This document shows positions 9,766 to 17,780 of a stretch of DNA of 41,077 nucleotides, in pieces. The notes below the pieces were generated by a model that saw only the letters and a program-made list of their open reading frames with translations, did no database searches and was not told the origin of the DNA. The stretch is from Actinomycetes bacterium (GTDB lineage: Bacteria; Actinomycetota; Acidimicrobiia; Acidimicrobiales; Acidimicrobiaceae), in the NCBI GenBank assembly GCA_021819725.1, contig JAKAQR010000023.1:1-41077 (forward strand), read 5' to 3'. Every line of letters starts with the position of its first letter. The stretch's first letter is position 1. Made by a program: the position numbers and the translations under genes.

Positions 9766-10155
9766 TCAGTAGGGCGCTAGGAGGTCGGGAAACATCGGAA
9801 AGTGTCTGACATTGCGCGTCCACAACTCCGAGCCTGTGCGGATGGCGGTAGCGGCGATGGCGAGGTCAGCACTGTCGACGGTGTGATGACTAGGAAGCCA
9901 ACGTCGGCCGAGGAAACCGGCCTCCTCCGCGATGTCAGCGTCGACAGCGTGCCAAATCAGAGTCGACAGGAGCGCACGCGTGTCTTCCTCTTCGGATGGA
10001 CGTATGCCAGCGAGGATCTCTAGGCGGGTGATTTCGCTCGCGTGCAATACGCCCGCTAACCGCTCCCGTTCCCGTTCCCGTTCCAGGAGCACGCTGGCAT
10101 CTGGGTGGCCGCGAAGATAGTCGATCAGAATCGGCGTGTCGATGAGTGTGCTCAC
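9766..10155 (-). CDS. VapC-type PIN-domain ribonuclease toxin
   Basis: 129 residues with the PIN-domain acidic set: D6 in TLIDTPILID, E46 in ITRLEILAG, and D94/D97 in VDSADLAIAATA, followed by N115 in TRNVRHF. VapC toxins are Mg-dependent endoribonucleases that cleave tRNA or rRNA when the antitoxin is degraded. The GTG start overlaps the antitoxin stop (GTGA), so the pair is translationally coupled. A Glu-Arg repeat at about residues 25-32 is encoded by 3.3 copies of a hexanucleotide (CCCGTT on the plus strand, 10065-10082). Changes in copy number would add or remove two residues without shifting the frame. Confidence 0.92.
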   Translation of the reverse strand: MSTLIDTPILIDYLRGHPDASVLLERERERERLAGVLHASEITRLEILAGIRPSEEEDTRALLSTLIWHAVDADIAEEAGFLGRRWLPSHHTVDSADLAIAATAIRTGSELWTRNVRHFPMFPDLLAPY

Positions 10156-10406
10156 AATCTATGTTGTCCCAGACGAGAGCCGGAACGTCGTTGTTCCACC
10201 CATGCTGCACCATCGAGCTGATCGCGACTCCAGGCGCCGAATGCTCGGCGCATGGCCACAAGATCGTCCTCCGTAGAGCGCTCGGAGCCGTAGACCTGCT
10301 CGACCGCATCCCGAATCAAGGCGGAGAGCGATCGGCCAGTTCGCATTGCGACTTCGTCGAGCATACGTCGTTCCTGCTCGGTCAGGGAGATCTGTGTTGT
10401 CCGCAT
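10152..10406 (-). CDS. ribbon-helix-helix antitoxin of the VapC pair
   Basis: 84 residues. The first part has a ribbon-helix-helix pattern: the strand MRTTQISLTEQERRML, then helices DEVAMRTGRSLSALIRDAVEQVY. The C-terminal part (residues 50-84, with AFGAWSRDQLDGAAWVEQRR) would be the flexible toxin-neutralising segment. Antitoxins of this type dimerise on DNA, repress their own promoter and wrap around the toxin. The gene directly precedes and overlaps the toxin. A palindrome covers its start codon (see the operator entry), in keeping with autoregulation. Confidence 0.88.
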   Translation of the reverse strand: MRTTQISLTEQERRMLDEVAMRTGRSLSALIRDAVEQVYGSERSTEDDLVAMRRAFGAWSRDQLDGAAWVEQRRSGSRLGQHRL

Positions 10407-10425
10407 GATATAGGTCTACATCATG
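10404..10425 (-). promoter_or_regulatory. candidate autoregulatory operator of the toxin-antitoxin pair
   Basis: An inverted repeat CATGAT ... ATCATG spans 22 bases, and its gene-proximal arm contains the antitoxin ATG itself. The AT-rich core (TATA) could double as a -10 region for a more upstream start. Position and symmetry fit repression by the ribbon-helix-helix antitoxin. This is inferred from sequence only. Confidence 0.5.
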
Positions 10426-10711
10426 TCGCGCATCTGCCTCGCTGATCACGCGCATAGTTCCCACGCGAGCCGACCGTCTTGGTCTCGATCATCCTTCATA
10501 ACAAGACCCGCGCTCCGATAAATATCTGACTGGAGCCCACCGATTACCTCCTCGAGCCCGTCCCCGCAGACTCATGAGTTCATTCGGATCACCGATCCCC
10601 GTCAACCCTCTGATCATCGGAGTCGTCGGCACCACTCTCTCCCACCTTCCCGCTCCAATGTAGGGAATGAAGGCATGAGCACGCCCGATGGATCGCCCAG
10701 ATGATCTCGCT
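10407..10711. other. intergenic stretch upstream of the toxin-antitoxin pair
   Basis: Apart from the operator at its left end, no gene or clear signal is recognised. Minus-strand frames here overlap the end of the pterin dehydratase gene and look like shadows. Confidence 0.35.
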
Positions 10712-11389
10712 TTATCGCCCAAGAGGAGTACAGATACATGAGCGATTACCTTCGGCATCCTCCACCACCCAGTAGCTCGGTGCTCCGGCATCGCTCACCA
10801 GTCTTCCACCTGCCTGGATCACTTCACGAAGGCGATCCTCCGCGTCATCGCTAGGGACCCAAACATCCAAGTGCCAACGCTGTTCGAACGTCTGAGGTGG
10901 TAGTGCAAGCTCCTCATCAACCTCCCCGGTGTCCTGCCACCACAGTGTCGGGGTCTGATCGCTAGGGTCAGTAGGCTCGCCATTTCGAATCCCCGACCGC
11001 AACAGTGCCGCATACAACGGTGCGAGCTGTGCTCCTAACTGGGTGTCAAGGCCAATCTCCACGAGCGTAACTCCTCGGACATCCGAATCAATCCCCAATT
11101 CGTCAGCCAAGCTCGAAATCTCTCGTGCGAGGCGGAGGTCGCGATTGGTAATACCGCCAACGTCGCGTGAGGACAAGGTAATAACTACTTCAGAATAGGT
11201 CAACGCAATGTCAGGATGATGATCCATGACCTCAGCAGCCGCACCAACTTTATTGACAAACGCAAGACCAATTGCGAAGCTATTGGTGCGAAAACGCGCC
11301 CGCAGTTGTTTGTTCAACTGTCTCCAGTCCTTCAGCTCGCCATCTTGTACTTGGTCGGGGCTCAGTAGTTCGCGATCTACGGGCGACAT
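10712..11389 (-). CDS. pterin-4a-carbinolamine dehydratase domain fused to a VOC (glyoxalase-like) domain
   Basis: 225 residues behind a strong GGAGG site six bases from the ATG. Residues 1-100 match the pterin-4a-carbinolamine dehydratase fold, with the catalytic MDHHPDIALTYSEVVITL. Classical enzymes have a third active-site His in the following strand (T/S-H-D), but here the motif reads SSRDVGGIT, with Arg in that place. Residues 110-225 form a VOC-type domain (GLDTQLGAQLAPLYAALL, RWHLDVWVPSDDAEDRL, DAEGNRSCICTP). The fusion occurs in actinobacteria and its substrate is unknown. With one catalytic His replaced, dehydratase activity on pterins is doubtful; it may act on another substrate or bind a regulator. 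Confidence 0.85.
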   Translation of the reverse strand: MSPVDRELLSPDQVQDGELKDWRQLNKQLRARFRTNSFAIGLAFVNKVGAAAEVMDHHPDIALTYSEVVITLSSRDVGGITNRDLRLAREISSLADELGIDSDVRGVTLVEIGLDTQLGAQLAPLYAALLRSGIRNGEPTDPSDQTPTLWWQDTGEVDEELALPPQTFEQRWHLDVWVPSDDAEDRLREVIQAGGRLVSDAGAPSYWVVEDAEGNRSCICTPLGR

Positions 11390-11557
11390 GGATCCCTCCT
11401 TTTTGCGGACATGGGGTGGCCTATCACCGAATAAGATCCGCCGCTGCCCCCGAGTGTATCACTTCAGAAGCTTGCCCGTGACCTTCATGTCCCTGAAGGT
11501 TACCGAGCCCGTTCTCCAAGTGGCACCTGAGTTTGATCCGCTCGCAAGGCTAGGCTG

Positions 11558-13090
11558 CTAGCTCATGTCCGCCCTCACCTCGACGGAGCGTCCCACGAAG
11601 TCTCGTGGCCGAATGGAGATCGTGGCGGCGCCAGCACCAACGATCGCCAGCAGGCCACTGACGATCAAGAGCTCATTCAACGCGCCGGTGTAGGCCGCGT
11701 GAATCGCCGTCACCAGTTCACCCCGCACGCGTGGCGCGCTCGCTAGGATCGCCCGTCCGATAGTGCCCTGATCGATGGCGCTAGCAATGGCTGCCGAACG
11801 GTGAGCGAGACTTGGAGTGAGTGAGAGCACGTGATCGAGAGGGTGCAGCAGCGACGAGGTAAAGAGGGTCCCGTAGACGGCGACACCCACCGCGATGCCG
11901 ATCTGGCGTCCAGTACTATTGGCACCCGAGGCCATCCCGGATCTCGCGGGTTTGACCACCCCAACCGCCGTCGAGGCGAGTGGTGGGTTGACGAGTCCAC
12001 TGCCGACTCCGGCGACGAGGAACCCTGGAATGAGATGGGTCCAAGTTGTCGTTGCACTAAGCCCTGCCATCAGCAGCAATCCCAGCCCAACGAGGGCGAG
12101 CCCGGGACCGATCAGCCAACGGACCGGAAGATGGCTACTCGCACGACCGGCTGCCGTGGCGACGATCAGCGTCGCCCCAGTGAGCAGGAGAAGACGCTCA
12201 CCGGCACCAAGGGCTGAAAAACCAAGATCATCCTGGAGGTAGAGCACGAGATAGAGCAGCATGGCAAAGAGCGAGGCATTCATCGCAAAGGCTGCCACGA
12301 GGCCACCATCAAAGGTCGGCACCCGAAACAGCGTCAGATCCAGCATGGGATGGCTCACTCTGATCTCGATCAGGATGAAGGCGACGAACAGAAGAACCGC
12401 CAGGACGAGGGAGGCGATCACCGATCCGGTGCTCCAGGAGGTCTGGCCGGCTTCGGTGAGACCATAGACCAAGGACACCATGGCGAGGGTAAAGCTCAAG
12501 AATCCTGCCCAATCGGGACGGTGCGACTGATCACTCCGGTACTCATCGACCTTGACGAGCGTCACGATGATCGCGGCGGCGCCAAGGGGAACGTTGACCC
12601 AAAAGATTCCTCGCCAGCTGATGTCGGTGGTGATCAACCCTCCGAGGATGGGACCCACACCAGCGGCGAGTCCGGTGATGCCTCCCCAGATGCCAAACGC
12701 AACCCCCCGGTCCTTCCCGTGAAAGCTATTGGCAAGGAGTGAGAGCGACGTTGCAAAGAGAATGGCGCCACCGATGCCCTGCCCGGCGCGCGAGAGAATC
12801 AGCATCAATGGTGACTGAGCGAGACCACACAAAGCTGAACCCAGTGTAAAGATGACAAGCCCAATCACGAAGATGAGCCGTTGGCCATATCGGTCGGCGA
12901 GGGCTCCCGCGGTGAGAAGTGCCGCCGCTAGCGTGAGCGCATAGGCGTCGATCACCCACTCCACATCGGCGAAGTTCGTATGCAGCGCCCGTTCAATCTG
13001 GGGGAGTGCCACGATCACGATAGTCAGGTCTAGCAAAAACATAAACGTGGCCACGCAGGCCACGATCAGTGTCCACCACTTTTTATCCAT
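11558..13090 (-). CDS. DHA2-family MFS multidrug exporter (14 TM)
   Basis: About 510 residues with 14 hydrophobic segments. MFS motifs are present: FLLDLTIVIVALPQI in TM1, the loop GALADRYGQRLIF (motif A), and RAGQGIGGAILFATSLSLL with GIWGGITGLAAGVGPILGG (motif C, the antiporter signature). Such proteins sit in the inner membrane and use the proton gradient to expel drugs or dyes. I place the start at the ATG of MDKKWW (13090); a TTG three codons earlier is possible. It is transcribed divergently from an Lrp-type regulator 85 bases away with a palindrome between, so that regulator is the likely controller. Confidence 0.93.
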   Translation of the reverse strand: MDKKWWTLIVACVATFMFLLDLTIVIVALPQIERALHTNFADVEWVIDAYALTLAAALLTAGALADRYGQRLIFVIGLVIFTLGSALCGLAQSPLMLILSRAGQGIGGAILFATSLSLLANSFHGKDRGVAFGIWGGITGLAAGVGPILGGLITTDISWRGIFWVNVPLGAAAIIVTLVKVDEYRSDQSHRPDWAGFLSFTLAMVSLVYGLTEAGQTSWSTGSVIASLVLAVLLFVAFILIEIRVSHPMLDLTLFRVPTFDGGLVAAFAMNASLFAMLLYLVLYLQDDLGFSALGAGERLLLLTGATLIVATAAGRASSHLPVRWLIGPGLALVGLGLLLMAGLSATTTWTHLIPGFLVAGVGSGLVNPPLASTAVGVVKPARSGMASGANSTGRQIGIAVGVAVYGTLFTSSLLHPLDHVLSLTPSLAHRSAAIASAIDQGTIGRAILASAPRVRGELVTAIHAAYTGALNELLIVSGLLAIVGAGAATISIRPRDFVGRSVEVRADMS

Positions 13091-13101
13091 ACCAACCAAC
13101 G

Positions 13102-13116
13102 TACCCGCTAGCGGTA
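13102..13116. promoter_or_regulatory. palindromic candidate operator between the MFS exporter and the Lrp regulator
   Basis: The sequence TACCCGCTAGCGGTA contains the perfect 10-base palindrome CCGCTAGCGG, and the TACC/GGTA arms extend it with one extra C. It lies 11 bases upstream of the exporter ATG in an 85-base divergent intergenic region, where it could block exporter transcription. Confidence 0.45.
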
Positions 13117-13175
13117 AGGTCCACTATGAGCCCGTACTATTCTGCTGTTAACTTCCAAGTGCTACGCTCTCGCTT

Positions 13176-14243
13176 GTGCAAACTGCCCATCTAGACCTCC
13201 TGGACCGTCGAATCATCCAGGCCCTGCACCTCGATCCGCGCGCCTCGTTTCGACGGTTTGCAGAGACCCTCGGTGTCTCCGAACAGACCATCGCCCGTCG
13301 TTATCGGTCACTGGTCGAACATCAGGTCCTTCGCGTCGTCGCCGAACTCAACTCGCAGCGGATCTCCGAATCGGACTGGGCGATCCGTCTCCGTTGCCTT
13401 CCCGGCTCTGCGCCAACAGTTGCCACCAAGGTAGCGCGAGATCCAGATGCCTCCTGGGTCCAGGTCGTCTCCGGCGGAACCGAGGTCTTTGCCGCGATCC
13501 GCTCTCAACGACGGATCAAAGGAGCTCATCCGCTGCTCGACCAGTTCTCTGGCAGCAGCCAAATCGTGGACGCAAGGGCCTACTGCCTCTTGCACGAATA
13601 CAGCAATGATGCATTCTCTCCGTTGGGAGCGGACTGGCTCACCCCCCAGGAGATCAATCGATTGACCCAAGACCCCGTGGCGTTCTCGGAGGTGGATCGA
13701 AGCCTCACCGTCCTGCACGAAGCCGACTGGCCGCTGATCCGAGCGCTAGGCGAAGATGGTCGAGCGACCTATCGTCAACTCGCTGAAGCCACCCACTGGC
13801 ATGAGTCAACGGTACGACGGCGTGTTGAGGATCTTGTTCGAGCAGGGGTGCTCTCCTTCCACGTCGACCTTGAAAACGATGCGATTGGGATGGGCGCACC
13901 TGCGCTCCTGTGGATGTCGGTGTCCGTATCGAAGCTTGCTGAAGTCGGAGAGACACTCGCGAGCCATCAGGCAATCCCCTTTGTCGCAGCCACTACCGGT
14001 TCGACGAACCTGCTAGCAATGGTGCTTTGCCGCGACGAAGCAGTGTTGTATGGGTATCTCACAAAAGAGTTGGCGGATCTGGAAGGGGTCCTGCACTTGG
14101 AGGTCGCCCCCATCATGCACACGGTGAAGCACTACTCTATGATTACGCAGTTCAATGCGAATCCACAAGACGCCTCTTCGCACGCTGCTGGTCCCGATGA
14201 GAGACTCGCTATCTCCCCAAGCTTCGATAACAAAGAGACTTAA
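13176..14243 (+). CDS. tandem Lrp/AsnC-family transcriptional regulator
   Basis: 355 residues, about twice a normal Lrp. The first winged helix-turn-helix is at 8-60 (LLDRRIIQALHLDPRASFRR, GVSEQTIARRYRSLVE). A first ligand-type domain follows, then a second AsnC helix-turn-helix around 190-230 (DWPLIRALGEDGRATYRQLA, HESTVRRRVEDLVRAGVL) and a second alpha/beta domain. The double form is frequent in actinobacteria. Such proteins bind DNA in response to small ligands such as amino acids. It starts at a GTG with no ribosome site and a possible -10 (TACGCT) seven bases before, suggesting a leaderless mRNA. The divergent exporter is the likely target. Confidence 0.9.
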   Translation: MQTAHLDLLDRRIIQALHLDPRASFRRFAETLGVSEQTIARRYRSLVEHQVLRVVAELNSQRISESDWAIRLRCLPGSAPTVATKVARDPDASWVQVVSGGTEVFAAIRSQRRIKGAHPLLDQFSGSSQIVDARAYCLLHEYSNDAFSPLGADWLTPQEINRLTQDPVAFSEVDRSLTVLHEADWPLIRALGEDGRATYRQLAEATHWHESTVRRRVEDLVRAGVLSFHVDLENDAIGMGAPALLWMSVSVSKLAEVGETLASHQAIPFVAATTGSTNLLAMVLCRDEAVLYGYLTKELADLEGVLHLEVAPIMHTVKHYSMITQFNANPQDASSHAAGPDERLAISPSFDNKET

Positions 14244-14613
14244 GGACTCGACAGAGACTGTGGAAAACCCAAGGATGTCAGGCCAGCCGACCCAGCGGCG
14301 CATGCGACTTCATCGCAGCTTTGCATGGTATCTCGCAACAATCGCCTTGAAGTGACTCGCCCGAAGGTCCGCCTAACCAGCCCTGTCGCGCGCTCTATCT
14401 AGATTCATCCCCTCAGATGATCCGCATCGAATACGAGATGAACGACTGGAGACAATTTCAGGAGGCACGCTTCAGAAGAACAGGTACCCGGTTCAGAGTA
14501 CGTCATCGCAGGTGATCAGATACACGGAGAATGATAAGACCGCCAGTGCGAGGGCCGAGAGTCCCGGAGTTACACAAACGACCAAGCGCGGCGAACGCCG
14601 GAGTACCCTAGCC
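14244..14613. other. stretch without a recognised gene between two convergent genes
   Basis: Only short frames on both strands; no family or convincing terminator seen. Confidence 0.35.
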
Positions 14614-14658
14614 AGCTACGGCCCAGTTAGCTACGGCCCAGTTAGCTACGGCCCCAGT
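14614..14658. repeat. 15-bp direct repeat, three copies, spanning the stop codon of the DUF4143 gene
   Basis: The unit AGCTACGGCCCAGTT occurs at 14614 and 14629, and a third copy starting at 14644 has one extra C. The stop codon of the DUF4143 gene (minus strand, 14646-14648) falls inside the third copy. The other two copies therefore repeat the gene's last codons and stop downstream of it. Confidence 0.85.
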
Positions 14659-15896
14659 GCGGACATGGGAATGACCGCCACCCCGTCAGATCGCATATAG
14701 CTGTAACCCGCTGGTACAATCACCCCGAGCATGCTCGGTTCACCAGTCAAGGCGGTATCGATCTTCCTTGCAAGCCTGAGGAGCGATACGGCTCCCTCAT
14801 CAATTCGCCCAACACCAAGCTTTATTTCAAAGGCCGCCCAGCGCCCATCACGCAACTGCACGATCGCGTCCACTTCTTGGCCTCCCTTGTCTCGATAGTG
14901 AAATACCTCTCCGTCAAGGGACTGTGAGAGTACGCGCAGATCGCGAACGACTAACGACTCGAACAAGAGCCCTAGGGTTTCGAGTTCCTTGACTAGTCTC
15001 TCTGCAGTAGCTCCAAGCGCAGCCACGGCAAGCGAGGGGTCGACAAAGTGGCGTTTGGGTGAACGACGGAGCGTTGTACGCGAACGAAGGTGAGGCAACC
15101 AGGCCGGTTGGCTCTCAATCACCATGAGCCGTTCAAGCGCGTCAAGATAACCAACGACCGTATTATGAGCCAATGAACCAGACTCCCCTCCAGCATCGGA
15201 ACCCAAAACTTCAATGGCGGCTTCGGTAGCGACATTGCGCGCCAACGAACGCAAGAGTCGCCAAAGACGTCCGGGGTCTCGATGTCCACCTGCCACCCGT
15301 TGGACATCCACATGACAGATATTGTCAAGATAGTCACGCACTGAACGAGCAGCGGCGCGCGACGTTAGCTCAAGATGCCGAGGCCAACCGCCGCGCACCA
15401 GGAGATCAGCCAGCTTCGCAAGCGAGAGTTCGCGTTGGCCAGATTTTGGAGACTCTCCTTCCATGAGTTGCTCGAGAGAGACCAGACCGGTACTATACCC
15501 CATCTCAAACAATGTCATGGGCCGCATTTTCAAGATAGAGAAACGACCAGCCCCGCTGCGTCGACTCGACTCATCATTTGGAACTGATGATCCAGTAAGT
15601 ATGAACTGACCGGATGTCTTGCGCTGATCAACCATACGGCGCACCTCATTCCAGATGCTTGGCGATTCCTGCCACTCGTCGATCAGTCTCGGGGTGGGAC
15701 CATCAAGCACCAGCGACGGATCGACGCTTAGAGCTCGCTTTGCCTCCAGGTCGACATCAAGCATCACCGAACTCTTAGCTATTCTGAGAGCAGTCTCGGT
15801 CTTGCCACATGCCTTAGGCCCTTCGATCAGCACTGCACCGGACGCCTCCATGCGTTCTACCAGCTCGCGATCGACAACCCTATCTTTGTACATCAT
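14646..15896 (-). CDS. DUF4143-type AAA ATPase with C-terminal nuclease-like domain
   Basis: 416 residues, with a GGAG site six bases before an ATG pair. The N-terminal AAA domain has Walker A GPKACGKT, the Walker-B-like segment PRLIDEWQ and sensor-1 ILTGSS. The middle (about 150-300) is the winged-helix region of this family. The C-terminal DUF4143 part has a PD-(D/E)XK-like arrangement: HYRDKGGQEVDAIVQL, then AAFEIKLG. Proteins of this kind are widespread orphans of unknown role and have been linked to mobile elements and defence-like islands. Here it stands alone with tandem repeats at both ends (14614-14658 and 15947-16031), which suggests a mobile or phase-variable cassette. Confidence 0.9.
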   Translation of the reverse strand: MMYKDRVVDRELVERMEASGAVLIEGPKACGKTETALRIAKSSVMLDVDLEAKRALSVDPSLVLDGPTPRLIDEWQESPSIWNEVRRMVDQRKTSGQFILTGSSVPNDESSRRSGAGRFSILKMRPMTLFEMGYSTGLVSLEQLMEGESPKSGQRELSLAKLADLLVRGGWPRHLELTSRAAARSVRDYLDNICHVDVQRVAGGHRDPGRLWRLLRSLARNVATEAAIEVLGSDAGGESGSLAHNTVVGYLDALERLMVIESQPAWLPHLRSRTTLRRSPKRHFVDPSLAVAALGATAERLVKELETLGLLFESLVVRDLRVLSQSLDGEVFHYRDKGGQEVDAIVQLRDGRWAAFEIKLGVGRIDEGAVSLLRLARKIDTALTGEPSMLGVIVPAGYSYMRSDGVAVIPMSALGP

Positions 15897-15946
15897 CTCT
15901 GACTCCGCTTCAAAGGTCTGTGCGAAGTCTAGGAGACAAACTGATA

Positions 15947-16031
15947 GGTTCAGCCACTAGTTCCTGATTGGTTCAGCCACTAGTTCCTGATTGGTTTGGC
16001 CACTAGTTCCTGATTGGTTTAGCTATTGGAT
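15947..16031. repeat. 23-bp tandem repeat (about 3.5 copies) upstream of the DUF4143 gene
   Basis: Copies start at 15947, 15970 and 15993, and a degenerate partial copy starts at 16016. The first two are identical and the third differs at two bases; the shared core is CCACTAGTTCCTGATTGG. The array ends about 50 bases before the DUF4143 start, so it occupies the promoter region of that gene. It may be a multi-site operator (iterons) or the trace of an element boundary. Confidence 0.9.
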
Positions 16032-16811
16032 ATTGATAGATTTGTCCGTCATGTAATGGTCATTTTGGCCGCAAAGAAAGTCAGCCACGGTACCGCTTGA
16101 CAATAGCGCGATTGGCCCAAAATGCCCTGGGATATGATGGGGGAACATCCGGAGATCCATACCGCAGACTCGCTCGGGCACCCGCGAAGCTAGCTGTTAT
16201 TGTGATCACCTACGATTTCTTCTGGGATCATCATCTCCCCATTGGTAAACCAGACCGGGAATCTGCACCCCACCAGGTCACTGACCTGAAAATCTTCCTC
16301 CACGCTTATCAGTAAGCTGGAGTGGCGAAAGTGTGACGCTACGACTGGAGACGGCTTAGGTAACAAGTGACCGTTAACAGATGGCGCTCCTCGTCTATGA
16401 GGTGCACCATACAGGGATACCTGGCACAGCAATAATGCAGTTCCGAGGAAGCTGCGCTGGATCGAAGCTGCCGAGTGCCTCTTAATCGAACCATTAGGAA
16501 ACGAGCAGCTCCCGAAGGTTGGTTTAGCCAGCCTTCTCTACCGGCAAGTTGGTCTGTACAGCTTGGGGCGTCTTTGAACGCTCCCTCACAAAATCGGGTG
16601 CCACAAGGGCTCCATGTGCTTAGCTTGAACGAGGGATCCACCAAAGCTATGGCTGGTGGCTCCAAGTTTATGGCTAACCATGATGACCAGATATCAACAG
16701 ACCAGCGAACACCTCATCCTTGAACGGCCCCTCGAAGGACCTCATCTGGCGGCGAGCACATCAAGTCATTTAGCCCCTTAAAATTGTTTGACCCCAAGCA
16801 ATGAAAGGAGC
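16032..16811. other. 780-base stretch without a secure gene
   Basis: No recognised family on either strand. A minus-strand frame at 16190-16432 and a plus-strand frame at 16097-16315 overlap, and neither has a convincing ribosome site. Confidence 0.35.
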
Positions 16812-17369
16812 ATGTCGCACATGCCGCTCCACACCCCCATGATTCAAACTGCACGTCTGCACCTTCGTCCCTTTGTCGACACCGATGCCGACGACCTCTT
16901 TGCCCTACATACCAATACCAAAGTGCTGCGCTACTGGGATGCACCTCCGTGGAACGACCGAGAGCGTGCCACGAAGTTCATCATGGCTTCACAACAGAAA
17001 GCTGAGGAGGGCACCGGAGCGCGGTTAGCCGTCGACCTCGCCTCTAATGGCGGCTTCATTGGTTGGTGCAGCCTGCACCAATGGAACCCGGACCTTCGGA
17101 GCGCATCTCTGGGCTACTGCTACGGGGACGCTGCGTGGGGTCACGGTTACGCCACGGAGACTGCACGCGGACTGTTGGGTTGGGCCTTCGACACTCTGGA
17201 CCTCAACCGCGTACAGGCTGAGGTCGACACGCGTAACGTTGCATCTGCCCGCGTACTGGAGAAACTCGGGTTTCTACGCGAGGGAACATTGCGAGAAGAC
17301 TGTATCGTGAACGGCGAAGTCTCAGATTCTTGGGTTTACGGCCTGATCAGACGAGAGTGGCGGGTGTGA
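16812..17369 (+). CDS. RimJ/RimL-like GNAT N-acetyltransferase
   Basis: About 185 residues. It begins with the RimJ/RimL-type strand IQTARLHLRPFVDTDADDLF, followed by LGYCYGDAAWGHGYATETARGLL (acetyl-CoA motif). The C-terminal signature is VDTRNVASARVLEKLGFLREG, ending in YGLIRREW. Relatives acetylate ribosomal protein N-termini, small amines or antibiotics; the substrate here is not predictable. AAAGGAG lies one base before the ATG at 16812 and ten bases before the next ATG (16821), so the latter may be the true start. Single gene. Confidence 0.9.
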   Translation: MSHMPLHTPMIQTARLHLRPFVDTDADDLFALHTNTKVLRYWDAPPWNDRERATKFIMASQQKAEEGTGARLAVDLASNGGFIGWCSLHQWNPDLRSASLGYCYGDAAWGHGYATETARGLLGWAFDTLDLNRVQAEVDTRNVASARVLEKLGFLREGTLREDCIVNGEVSDSWVYGLIRREWRV

Positions 17370-17780
17370 TCGAGTCGACCTCCTTCAACTGCTGAGTTCA
17401 CTCGCGTTGCATGTCTCAACGTCCTGGTGCCTCACCGATCAGGCCATAAGGGCGTGCAAGGTACGGTACGGGCGGAAACCGAGTAACTCACCACGCTACT
17501 ACTCCATCGGGATCTCCGGGGTCTTCCGTAAGAAACTGCAGTGTGATCTGGGCCGACAGCTTCACGACCGATGCGCGAAGGACCTTCCACAACAAGTGAG
17601 CTATGCTCTCCACCTCATCGCCGCTCTAGCCCAGCAGACTCCATATAGCCATTCAAAGCCTACGGGGGCCATAGCCGGCGATCGCATGGATCCTCAACGC
17701 TCTGGGTGAATCGATTCTGACTTCGTATCGAGACCGTACCCGAACACTTCCCTAAGTTGAACGCTCCTCCACTGATATCT
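17370..17780. other. intergenic stretch between convergent genes
   Basis: No gene, RNA or clear terminator recognised. Confidence 0.35.

Noticed and set aside
12261..12742. Plus-strand open frames opposite the DHA2 exporter
   Set aside because: Shadow frames of a clear membrane protein gene, with no ribosome sites or motifs.
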